Of a stretch of DNA of 64,000 bases, positions 26,687 to 34,470 are shown in pieces (positions within the stretch are counted from its first letter, which is position 1; every line of letters starts with the position of its first letter). The translations under genes were made by a program, and so were the position numbers. The notes under the pieces were generated by a model. It was not told the DNA's origin and made no database searches. It saw only the letters and a program-made list of their open reading frames with translations. Origin of the DNA: DASXMT01 sp963781305 (GTDB lineage Bacteria > Actinomycetota > Acidimicrobiia > Acidimicrobiales > RAAP-2); NCBI GenBank assembly GCA_963781305.1, contig CAWAFL010000014.1, forward strand, positions 248,001-312,000, in the 5' to 3' direction.

Positions 26687-26817
26687 CCGGACTGACTTCC
26701 GGGTGGCGGGTCTGACTTAGGGTGGCCGGACTGCGCTCAGCCGGACTGCCTTGCCTCTAGTGGCGACAGCCTGACGTCCAGCGGCGATGGCCTCCCTCTA
26801 GGCGCCCGGCGTCTGGA

Positions 26818-27732
26818 TCACAGCGGAAGCGTCCCGATGCGGGCTCGATAGGTGAACCACCAGGTCCGGCGATCCGTTCCCAGGTGATGCTGGGCTGCCT
26901 GCTCCAACCGGGGGAAACCGAGTTCGTCGTCGGAAAAACCGTGCTTGCGAAGGCTCTGATAACCGCCTTGGCTCCGGAACAGGCTCATGAACCGTTCGGC
27001 GTCACCATGGTCGATCTGGAGAAGAGCCAGCTCGTGGCACCAGGCAAAGCGACCCGAGTCCCGCATGCGCTCAAGGTGGGAGTCCTTCGACCAGGTCGCC
27101 ACCTTCGATGCCAGAGCACAGTCGCTGTGGGCATCTCGGCTCGAGTACCGGCGAGCGACGGGGTCGTCGGCCCGGACCGGCGCATGCAACGCTGCGCCAT
27201 CGAGGCCACGAGCCAGGCGTGTCTCGTAGACCTCCACGGCTTGTCCGCACTCCGCCCAGGCCCGTTCGACCTCGGCGTACCCGACGGTTGGCGGCCAGTC
27301 GCAATCGATGGCGGCAAACACTCCACCGGGACGGAGGATCCGCTCCACCTCAGCGAGCGTCCCGCTCGGCTCCATCCAGTGGAACGATTGAACGGCCAGG
27401 ACCACGTCGGCGCTCGAGTCGTCCAGGCCCGTGCGGTGGGCGTACCCGGGCACGAACCGGGTGTTCGGAAGCTTTTGCGCATCTGCCGTCGCCAGCATGT
27501 CGGCGCTGGGCTCGACGCCGATGACCGAACCGGCCCAAGCGGCTGCCCATCTCGTCGATAGGCCGGTACCGCTACCGAGATCCACGACCGCAGGCGACGA
27601 GCAACCGCAATAGGTGGTCAGGATCTCGGCGAGTGTATCCGGTGGGTGGGGCCGGACCTGGTCGTACAGGCCTGCGAATCCGGAGAATCGTTGCGCGTTG
27701 GGCCCCAGGTCGGGCGATCCGCTCGGTGTCAT
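26818..27732 (-). CDS. Class I SAM-dependent methyltransferase
   Basis: About 304 residues. Motif I VVDLGSGTGLSTRWAA is near residues 48-63, motif II is VIGVEPSADML, DVVLAVQSFHWMEP gives motif IV, and RILRPGGVFAAID gives motif V. This is the UbiE/Methyltransf_11 layout; the N-terminal RFSGFAGLYDQVRPHPP is common in small-molecule methyltransferases. The substrate is unknown. ATG 27732 (MTPSGSPDLG) is preferred over an in-frame codon at 27750. It sits between the oxidase operon and metE without clear functional linkage. Confidence 0.87.
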   Translation of the reverse strand: MTPSGSPDLGPNAQRFSGFAGLYDQVRPHPPDTLAEILTTYCGCSSPAVVDLGSGTGLSTRWAAAWAGSVIGVEPSADMLATADAQKLPNTRFVPGYAHRTGLDDSSADVVLAVQSFHWMEPSGTLAEVERILRPGGVFAAIDCDWPPTVGYAEVERAWAECGQAVEVYETRLARGLDGAALHAPVRADDPVARRYSSRDAHSDCALASKVATWSKDSHLERMRDSGRFAWCHELALLQIDHGDAERFMSLFRSQGGYQSLRKHGFSDDELGFPRLEQAAQHHLGTDRRTWWFTYRARIGTLPL

Positions 27733-27756
27733 CCGTCCAGTGTGCCGCAACCCAGC

Positions 27757-27853
27757 CGAACGACCCAGCCTGGAGGCCTGCGAGCGACCCAGCCTGGAGG
27801 GCCTGCGAACGACCTAGCCTGGAGGGCCGCCGAACGATCGTCCTGGAGTGCCG
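27757..27853. repeat. Four 23-25 bp repeats between metE and the methyltransferase gene
   Basis: Units starting cgaacgaccCagcctggagg follow each other with a 24 or 25 bp period in non-coding DNA. The non-triplet period agrees with this being outside a gene. Confidence 0.85.
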
Positions 27854-27873
27854 CGAATCGAGCCGGCCCGGAG

Positions 27874-30282
27874 TTAGGCCTCGACGCCCAGGGCAGACCG
27901 TACCTGGTGGGCGGCGGCGACCATGTGGCGGAGGGCGGGCAGCGCCTCGTCGTAGCGTCGGGTCTTAAGGCCACAGTCGGGGTTCACCCACAGCCGATCC
28001 GGCCCCACGGCCTCCACGGCCCGGTCGAGCAGGGCTCGGATCTGGTCGACCTCGGGTACGGCCGGTGAGTGAACGTCGTAGACGCCGGGTCCCACTCCCC
28101 CGAGGTAGCGGGCGCCGACCAGGTCGTCGAGGAGCCCCATGCCCGCCCGGGCCGCCTCGAGCGAGATCACATCGATCTCCAGGTCGGCCAGGGCATCGAC
28201 GATGTCGCCCAGCTGGGCGTAACACATGTGCGTGTGCACCTGGGTGGCGGCATCGGCGGCCGAGGTCACCAGGCGGAAGGCCCGCGTGGCCCACGACAGG
28301 TAGGCCGGGCGCTCCGCCGCGCGCAGGGGCAGGCCCTCGCGCAGGGCGGGCTCGTCGACCTGGATGACGCCAGTGCCCGCCGACTGCAGGTCGACCAGCT
28401 CGTCCCGGATGGCCAGCGCCAGCTGCACGGCGGTGTCGGCCTCGGGCTGGTCGTCGCGCACGAAGGACCAGCGCAGCATGGTGACCGGTCCGGTGAGCAT
28501 GCCCTTCACCGGCTTCGCGGTGAGGGACTGGGCATAGCGGGCCCACTCCACCGTCATCGGTTGCGGCCGGGAGACGTCTCCGAACAGCACTGCCGGTCGC
28601 ACGCAACGCGACCCGTAGGACTGGACCCAACCCTCGGCGGGCAGCACAAACCCGGTGAGCTGATCGGCGAAATAGCGCACCATGTCGTCGCGTTCGGGCT
28701 CCCCGTGAACGAGCACGTCGAGGCCGACCTCCTCCTGTAGGGTCACCACCCGGTCGATCTCGGCCTGGAGCGATCGGCGGTAGCCATCGTCGTCGAGCTG
28801 ACCGGCCCGCCACGCCGCCCGCTCGGCGCGCAACTCGGGTGTCTGGGGGAACGAGCCGATGGTCGTCGTGGGCAAGAGCGGGAGTCCCAGTTCGCCTTGC
28901 TGGGCCACGGCCCGGTCGACGTAAGGGGCGGACCGCCGCGGATCGGTTTCGCCCACCTCGGCCACCCGCCGGCGGACAGCGTCGTCGACGACGCGGCTCG
29001 ACTGACGCCTGGCCTGCTGGACGGCCCGGTTGGCATCGAGGGCCTCGAGGGTGCCAGCGTCCACCGTCGATCGCTCCCGGCCCGCGGCCCGGCCCAGCAC
29101 GGCGAGCTCGTCGAGCTTCTCGTGGGCAAAGGACAGCCACGGTCGGACCTCGTCATCGAGAGCGGCGTGCTGCGGGGCGCCGTGCTGCGGGGCGCCGTGC
29201 TTCGAGGCGCCGTGATCCGCGGCGCTGTCAGCGGCGGGGACGCGCTCGGCGGCCAGGCTGAGGGGGACGTGCAGGAGCGAACACGAGGTCGATGCCACCA
29301 CCTCCTCGGCCAACCCGTCGAGTTGCCCCAGCAGGTCGAGGGATGCCTCGAGGTCGTTGGCCCAGACATTGCGCCCGTCCACCACCCCGGCGAACAGCAC
29401 CTTTCCGGGAAGGCCGCCGGCGGCTCGGAGGAGGTCTAGGTTCTGCGGTCCCCGGCAGAAATCGAGGCCCACTCCTTCGACCGGCAGGTCGGCCAGGATG
29501 GACATCGCCGCTCCCACGTGTCCGAAGTAGGTGGTGATCGAGATGTTCGGGCGGTCTCTGGACTCGGACAGCCGTCGGTAGGCCCGATCCAGCGCCTGCA
29601 GCTCAGCGACGTTGCGCTCCTCCACCAGGGACGGTTCGTCCAAGCGAACCCATGCCACGCCCTGGCCCCGCAGTTCGGCCAGCACCTCGAGATACGTGTC
29701 GACCAACGGCTCGAGGAGGCTCATGACGTCGAAGCCCCTCTCGGCCGGTGCACTCCGCAGCAAAAAGGTGAGGGGACCGACCACCGCCGGGGTGGTGGGA
29801 ATGCCCAGGCCCGACGCTTCAGCCAGCTCGTCAATCGCCTTGGTCACGTCCGGTCGGAACACGGTGTCGGGGCCGAGTTCAGGGACCAGTTGGTGGTAGT
29901 TGGTGTCGAACCACTTGGTCAGGTCGAGGGCCCCCACCTGGTGGCCGTCGACCATTCCGCCCCGGGCGAGGGTGAAATAGCGCTGGAGCCCGACATCGCC
30001 GTTCGAACCGTTTCCACTCAACCCCTTGTCCCAGCCGAAGCGAGGGGGGACCGCGCCCACCAGGAGCGCGGCATCGAGCATGTGGTCGTAGAGGGAGAAA
30101 TCGTTGGAGGGCACGAAGTCCACCCCGGCGGCAGCGATCGTCTCCCAGTTTTGCCGTCGGATGGACGCCGCCGTCTCCTCCAGCTGGTCAGCGGTGACCC
30201 GGCCGGCCCAGAAACCTTCGAGCGCCCGCTTCAGGGCCCGGCCAGGCCCGATCCTGGGCATCCCGTGAACGGCAGTCCTCAC
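27874..30282 (-). CDS. metE: Cobalamin-independent methionine synthase
   Basis: An 802-residue MetE with two related barrels. The N-terminal barrel begins GMPRIGPGRALKRALEGFWAG. The C-terminal catalytic barrel begins around LPTTTIGSFPQTPELR. Zinc ligands are His685 and Cys687 (HTHMCYAQ), Glu709 and Cys770 (NPDCGLKTR). It transfers a methyl group from methyltetrahydropteroyl-glutamate to homocysteine. A 25-residue His/Gly/Ala/Pro insert from a 15 bp repeat lies near residues 350-375, between the barrels. GTG 30282 is used; ATG at 30261 (MPRIGP) is an alternative. Confidence 0.95.
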   Translation of the reverse strand: MRTAVHGMPRIGPGRALKRALEGFWAGRVTADQLEETAASIRRQNWETIAAAGVDFVPSNDFSLYDHMLDAALLVGAVPPRFGWDKGLSGNGSNGDVGLQRYFTLARGGMVDGHQVGALDLTKWFDTNYHQLVPELGPDTVFRPDVTKAIDELAEASGLGIPTTPAVVGPLTFLLRSAPAERGFDVMSLLEPLVDTYLEVLAELRGQGVAWVRLDEPSLVEERNVAELQALDRAYRRLSESRDRPNISITTYFGHVGAAMSILADLPVEGVGLDFCRGPQNLDLLRAAGGLPGKVLFAGVVDGRNVWANDLEASLDLLGQLDGLAEEVVASTSCSLLHVPLSLAAERVPAADSAADHGASKHGAPQHGAPQHAALDDEVRPWLSFAHEKLDELAVLGRAAGRERSTVDAGTLEALDANRAVQQARRQSSRVVDDAVRRRVAEVGETDPRRSAPYVDRAVAQQGELGLPLLPTTTIGSFPQTPELRAERAAWRAGQLDDDGYRRSLQAEIDRVVTLQEEVGLDVLVHGEPERDDMVRYFADQLTGFVLPAEGWVQSYGSRCVRPAVLFGDVSRPQPMTVEWARYAQSLTAKPVKGMLTGPVTMLRWSFVRDDQPEADTAVQLALAIRDELVDLQSAGTGVIQVDEPALREGLPLRAAERPAYLSWATRAFRLVTSAADAATQVHTHMCYAQLGDIVDALADLEIDVISLEAARAGMGLLDDLVGARYLGGVGPGVYDVHSPAVPEVDQIRALLDRAVEAVGPDRLWVNPDCGLKTRRYDEALPALRHMVAAAHQVRSALGVEA
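29165..29224 (-). repeat. Four 15 bp repeats inside metE
   Basis: Units of the type ccgtgctgcggggcg code for GAPQH-like peptides in the linker between the two MetE barrels. Confidence 0.85.
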
Positions 30283-30404
30283 CTGACTGCTCCGAGTTCG
30301 AAGCGCACCAGCCCACCGTAGGTGCCGCCGAGGCTGCTCGCTACGAGAGCTGACTCAGCGAGTTCACGGGCTCAGATCAACGGGCTCAGTTCAACACGGT
30401 CAGA

Positions 30405-31889
30405 TCAGCGCATGACCCGGCGCACACCGGGACCCGTCTCCAGCTCGTCTGGAGTCAGGTTGATGTACGTCGGAACCGGGATGGCATCGAGCTCGTGGGC
30501 ATCGTCGCCAGGCCGGGGCTCGGCCGTGACCGTGCTGTATGCACCGGTATCCGACCGGCTCACGACCATGGCCCGCTTGCGCTTGCCAATGCCCTCGGCC
30601 GCCCGCATCTCGTTGCAGATCTGGTACGTGACGAAGTAGGTGATGATCGGGATCACGAAGACGATCACCCGGAAGGTCCATAGCACGACGTTCAGCGACA
30701 CGTTGAAGAAGTTGGCCATCACGTCGGTCGATGAGGCAGCGAACAACATGAAGTAGAACATCAACATGGCGGCGCCGAACGCAGTCCGCTTGGGACGATC
30801 CCGCGGTCGGTCGAGCAGGTTGTGCGTGGCCACGTCTTTGGTGAACCGTTTTTCGATGTGCGGCCAGCCCCAGAAGAAGCCGAAGGTCAGCCCGGGGAAC
30901 ACCACTGCCGGCAGGAACACCTCGAGGGGCAGGGTGTGCCCCCAACCCACCCATTCCCAACTAGGCATGATTCGCAGTGCGCCGTCGAGCCAGCCCATGT
31001 ACCAGTCGGGCTGGACGGCATAGGAGATCTGATACGGCTCGTACTGACCGAACTGCCAGATCGGGTTGATCTGCGCCAACCCGCCCAACAGCAACAACAC
31101 GGCCGACGTCATGAACATGAACCCGGTGGTCTTGGCTATGAACGTGGGGAACATCGGCGTGCCGACCACGTTGTCCTCGGTCTTCCCCTTGCCGGGGAAC
31201 TGAGTGTGTTTCTGTTTGACCAGAAGCCCGAGGTGCACGGCAATCAGACCGCCGATGATCACCGGCAGGATGAGGACGTGCAGGAGGAAGAATCGAGGGA
31301 TAATTATCCCGTTGCCGGGATAGTTCCCCCCGAACAGGAAGAACCCGAGGTACGAGCCCACCAGAGGCACGGATTCGATGATGGAGTAGGCGATCCGGAT
31401 ACCGGTCCCCGACACCAGGTCGTCGGGTAGCGAGTAGCCGAGGAACCCGTTGACGATGCCGAGCATCAGCATGGTGACGCCGACGATCCAGTTGAGCTCG
31501 CGAGGCTTGCGGAACGCACCGGTGAAGAAGATCCGGGCCATGTGGACTGCGATCGAGCCCAAGAAAACGTCGGCGGCCCAGTGGTGGGTCTGACGGATGA
31601 GGAGCCCCGACTTGACGTCGAAGGACAGGCCGACGGTCGAGGAGTAGGCCTCGGATACCCGCTGTCCGCGAAGCGGCAGGTAGGAACCGTGGTAGACGAC
31701 CTCGTGGGCCGAGGGGATGTAGTACAGGCTGAGGAAGACGCCCGTGGCGATGAGGACAACGAACGAGTAAAGGGCGATCTCTCCCAGCATGAACGACCAG
31801 TGGTCGGGGAAGATCTTGTCCAACATGGTGCGGCCGCCCTTGGCGATGCCCAGGCGGTCGTCCAGCCAGCGTACGGATTGGTCGATCAT
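30405..31889 (-). CDS. qcrB: Cytochrome bc1 complex cytochrome b subunit
   Basis: A 494-residue cytochrome b. Haem ligands pair as His102/His204 and His116/His219 (RQTHHWAAD, IAVHMARIF, FLLHVLILP, IAVHLGLLV), with 13 and 14 residues between members of each helix. The Qo-site motif is PDWY at 294-297, the actinobacterial form of PEWY. Eight or nine membrane helices and a cytoplasmic C-terminal tail follow. It oxidises menaquinol and passes electrons to QcrA. The start overlaps the qcrA stop by 4 nt. Confidence 0.95.
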   Translation of the reverse strand: MIDQSVRWLDDRLGIAKGGRTMLDKIFPDHWSFMLGEIALYSFVVLIATGVFLSLYYIPSAHEVVYHGSYLPLRGQRVSEAYSSTVGLSFDVKSGLLIRQTHHWAADVFLGSIAVHMARIFFTGAFRKPRELNWIVGVTMLMLGIVNGFLGYSLPDDLVSGTGIRIAYSIIESVPLVGSYLGFFLFGGNYPGNGIIIPRFFLLHVLILPVIIGGLIAVHLGLLVKQKHTQFPGKGKTEDNVVGTPMFPTFIAKTTGFMFMTSAVLLLLGGLAQINPIWQFGQYEPYQISYAVQPDWYMGWLDGALRIMPSWEWVGWGHTLPLEVFLPAVVFPGLTFGFFWGWPHIEKRFTKDVATHNLLDRPRDRPKRTAFGAAMLMFYFMLFAASSTDVMANFFNVSLNVVLWTFRVIVFVIPIITYFVTYQICNEMRAAEGIGKRKRAMVVSRSDTGAYSTVTAEPRPGDDAHELDAIPVPTYINLTPDELETGPGVRRVMR

Positions 31890-32827
31890 GGGCGCTCCCA
31901 GAATCCCGGGCCGATGGGCTGGTTATAGCCGTCCTGGGCGACCAAGAAGCCGTTTTGCACCTTGATGGGCAACTGGGGGAGCGGGCGGGGGGCGGGACCG
32001 AACTCAGGCACCGCTCCGGCGAGCACGTTGAAGATCGATTGGTGACACGGACACACCAGCTCAACGGTCTGCTCCTGGTAGAGGCCTACCGGGCAGCCCA
32101 GGTGGGTGCACATCTTCGAATAGGCCACGTACCCGAGTGCCGTCCAGTCGCTCCGTCCCGGACTCGCCAGGCTCAAGGGGGGATCCTCTGGACCCAGTTC
32201 CTCGATACGCAGAAGGATGGTCTGGTCGGGCGACGACCCGGCGAAGCCCCTGGGGAACACGGTCAGGACCCCGCCGACCTCGAGGTCGTTCTTGTGTACC
32301 GGCCGGCCGTCCACGGTGACCAACTGGGAGTTCCTCCTCCAGTTGGTCACGAACAGTGCCCGTCCGGGCTTGGGACCGAGTGAGCGGATCAACGGGAAGG
32401 CGGCCACCACGCCGAAGGCCAGCGAGCCGATGGCGAACAGCCCACCCAGCAGTTTGCGCCGGGCGACCACGATGCCTCCACGCTGGGTGATGGCCGCGGT
32501 CATCTCCTTGACTTCTTCGTCGCTGGAGTTGAACGGATGCCGCTCTTCCACGAAGGGGCCTCGGGCCATGAGGTACTTGCCCCAGGCGGTTACACCGAAG
32601 CCCAGTCCCAGCAGGCCGACACCGAGCGTGACTGCCTGCCACTGGGTCTGGTCGCTGACCCAATAGGTGATCCCGAAGCCGATGCAACCGAGAATGCCGA
32701 TGATCATCGCCACCACGGCCACGGCTTGTGCTCGTCCCGGGTGCTTGGCGTAGGGCAGTTGATGGGGATCGTCGAGGGCGGCTACCGGCAGAGGGGCCGT
32801 TGGCCGCACGGTGGACTCGTCGCTCAC
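31886..32827 (-). CDS. qcrA: Cytochrome bc1 complex Rieske iron-sulfur subunit
   Basis: A 313-residue Rieske protein with three N-terminal helices (about 35-57, 64-84 and 127-148), which is the actinobacterial pattern. The cluster box has Cys240 and His242 (CTHLGC) with Cys259 and His262 (CPCHQSIF); Cys245 and Cys261 form the disulfide. It carries electrons from quinol in QcrB to the di-haem QcrC. Double-Arg ARRKLLGG precedes the third helix, fitting Tat-dependent insertion, and tatA is in this window. Stops and starts overlap by 4 nt with qcrC and qcrB. Confidence 0.95.
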   Translation of the reverse strand: MSDESTVRPTAPLPVAALDDPHQLPYAKHPGRAQAVAVVAMIIGILGCIGFGITYWVSDQTQWQAVTLGVGLLGLGFGVTAWGKYLMARGPFVEERHPFNSSDEEVKEMTAAITQRGGIVVARRKLLGGLFAIGSLAFGVVAAFPLIRSLGPKPGRALFVTNWRRNSQLVTVDGRPVHKNDLEVGGVLTVFPRGFAGSSPDQTILLRIEELGPEDPPLSLASPGRSDWTALGYVAYSKMCTHLGCPVGLYQEQTVELVCPCHQSIFNVLAGAVPEFGPAPRPLPQLPIKVQNGFLVAQDGYNQPIGPGFWERP

Positions 32828-33729
32828 GTGCGGTCTCCGATCCAGAAGCAGACGAGCATCAATGCGCCGACGCCGATAAGGAGGCCGACGAAGCCCTCGC
32901 CCACCGGCCCGATGCCGCCGAGTCCGAAGCCGCCCCGGTTGATCGGGTGCTGGATGTAGGAGTGGACGTAAGCGGTGATGTCGCGCACCTCGGCGTTGGA
33001 AATGTTGCCCGGACCGAAGTGGGGCATGTTGCCCGGACCGGAGCGGACGGCTTCGACGATCTGCCGGGTGGTGGCGTAGTGAAGGCTGGGGGCATAGGCC
33101 CCGTCGGCCAGGGCGTCGCCGGCACCGGTGATGGTGTGGCAGGCGGCGCAGTTGAGCGTGAACAGCCGGAAGCCGTTACCGACGTTGGCGTTGCTCAAGT
33201 TGACGACCGGAACCTTGACGCCCCCGGGAGCCAGCGACTGGACGTAGGCCGAGATCTCCAGGCTCTGCAAGTTGTTGAATCGGGGTTGCTTCCGGGCGGC
33301 CTGGATGCTCGAGTTGGCCAAAGGCATACGACCGGTAGAGACCCAGAAGTCGACGGTGCCCGCCCCCAGACTCTGGAGGTTCGGGGCGCGGTCGGTGCCC
33401 GCGGCGTCGCCTCCGTGGCAGCTGGCGCAGTTGGCGGCAAAGAGAGCCTGGCCGGGGGCTATGAACGACTGGGGCAGCGACACGTTGTAGATGCCGTCCC
33501 CCGACGGACTCTGGTTCGGTGACGAGGAGAACCCGGGGGTCTCGGGAAACTGGCCCGAGTTGGCCTTCAGTCCTGCTCCCGACGATCCGGTGTTGGCGGT
33601 GCTCGTGGCGGACGTGGCGCTGGAGGCGGACGGCGAGAACACGAGAAGGCCAAACAGTCCAACGCTCACAAGCAGGAGAGCTGGAACCAGGAATCGACCC
33701 CGAAAGAGACTGCGCATGCGCGTTGGCAC
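32824..33729 (-). CDS. qcrC: Cytochrome bc1 complex di-haem cytochrome c subunit
   Basis: A 301-residue membrane-anchored cytochrome with two CxxCH haem sites, CASCH at 101-105 and CAACH at 194-198. Likely axial Met residues are in GRMP (135) and NMPHF (about 234). An N-terminal signal anchor (about 13-30), a Ser/Thr-rich linker and a C-terminal helix (about 275-296) complete the layout. It delivers electrons directly to the CuA centre of CtaC, replacing soluble cytochrome c. The gene begins at GTG 33729 directly after the ctaE stop; an ATG at 33717 is also in frame. Confidence 0.94.
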   Translation of the reverse strand: MPTRMRSLFRGRFLVPALLLVSVGLFGLLVFSPSASSATSATSTANTGSSGAGLKANSGQFPETPGFSSSPNQSPSGDGIYNVSLPQSFIAPGQALFAANCASCHGGDAAGTDRAPNLQSLGAGTVDFWVSTGRMPLANSSIQAARKQPRFNNLQSLEISAYVQSLAPGGVKVPVVNLSNANVGNGFRLFTLNCAACHTITGAGDALADGAYAPSLHYATTRQIVEAVRSGPGNMPHFGPGNISNAEVRDITAYVHSYIQHPINRGGFGLGGIGPVGEGFVGLLIGVGALMLVCFWIGDRT

Positions 33730-34344
33730 CTATTTAAGGAGAAAGAGGCAACTGAACAGACCGATCCACACAATGTCCACAAAGTGCCAGTAGTAACTGA
33801 CCGCCTGGAACACCGACGTCTCGCCCGGGTCGCCCTTTGGCCCCTTCAGCCGCCCGAGGAGAAAGACCATGGCCGCCAGGCCCAAGAACACGTGGAGCCC
33901 GTGGATGCCGGTCATGATGAAGAACAGTGAGCCGTAGGCGTTGGTGGCCGGCCGGGTGGTGAGGGTGATCCACTCGAAGAACTGGTTTCCCACGAACGCT
34001 GCGCCCATGAGCAAGGTGATGACCACCCACAACTTTGCGCTCTTGCGGTCCCCCTTCTCCTGGTCGAACACGGCCTTTTGCATGGTGAAGCTGGAGGCCA
34101 GGAGGATGAAGGTGAAGACGCCGGCCTGGATCGTGTCGAGCTTGGTCCCGGTCGGTGGCCACACGGTGGCGTGGGCCCGGATGGTGAAGAAAGCAGCGAA
34201 CAGGGCGCTGAAGAACATCACCTCGGAACCGAGCCAGATCATGACGCCCACGGCGAGCATGGGAGGTCGGTCCGGCCGATGCCGGACGTGCTCGACCGCG
34301 GATTGATCGACCGTGGATTGATCGACCGCCAGTGCCTCAGTCAC
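33730..34344 (-). CDS. ctaE: Cytochrome c oxidase subunit III
   Basis: A 204-residue five-helix subunit III. MLAVGVMIWLGSEVMFFSALFAAFFTIRA near residues 30-58 and the GSLFFIMTGIHGLHVFLGL helix with its conserved Glu/His pattern are typical. The last helix ends with SYYWHFVDIVWIGLFSCLFLL. It stabilises the proton-pumping core CtaD. The gene heads the ctaE-qcrC-qcrA-qcrB operon. Its translation start region is duplicated: two 19 bp copies at 34335-34353 and 34354-34372 each contain a GTG. Confidence 0.94.
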   Translation of the reverse strand: MTEALAVDQSTVDQSAVEHVRHRPDRPPMLAVGVMIWLGSEVMFFSALFAAFFTIRAHATVWPPTGTKLDTIQAGVFTFILLASSFTMQKAVFDQEKGDRKSAKLWVVITLLMGAAFVGNQFFEWITLTTRPATNAYGSLFFIMTGIHGLHVFLGLAAMVFLLGRLKGPKGDPGETSVFQAVSYYWHFVDIVWIGLFSCLFLLK

Positions 34345-34372
34345 CGCGTATTTCCTCAGTCACGGCGTATTT
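34335..34372 (-). repeat. 19 bp tandem duplication of the ctaE start region
   Basis: Positions 34335-34353 and 34354-34372 differ at one base. Each copy carries GTGACTGAG. The upstream GTG opens an eight-codon frame whose TGA overlaps the real start region. Confidence 0.75.
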
Positions 34373-34470
34373 CTTAGTCGATGCAGTGCACTGGGGGCCA
34401 ACACTGAGCCTGGGGCGCTGTCAGGCCCGCAGGCAGGCCCGATCCGTGACCGTCGCGTGACGATCGCGTG

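Noticed and set aside
30283..30404. A riboswitch controlling metE
   Set aside because: The gap of 122 nt shows no recognisable cobalamin or SAM riboswitch core, only short cgggctcagatcaa repeats.
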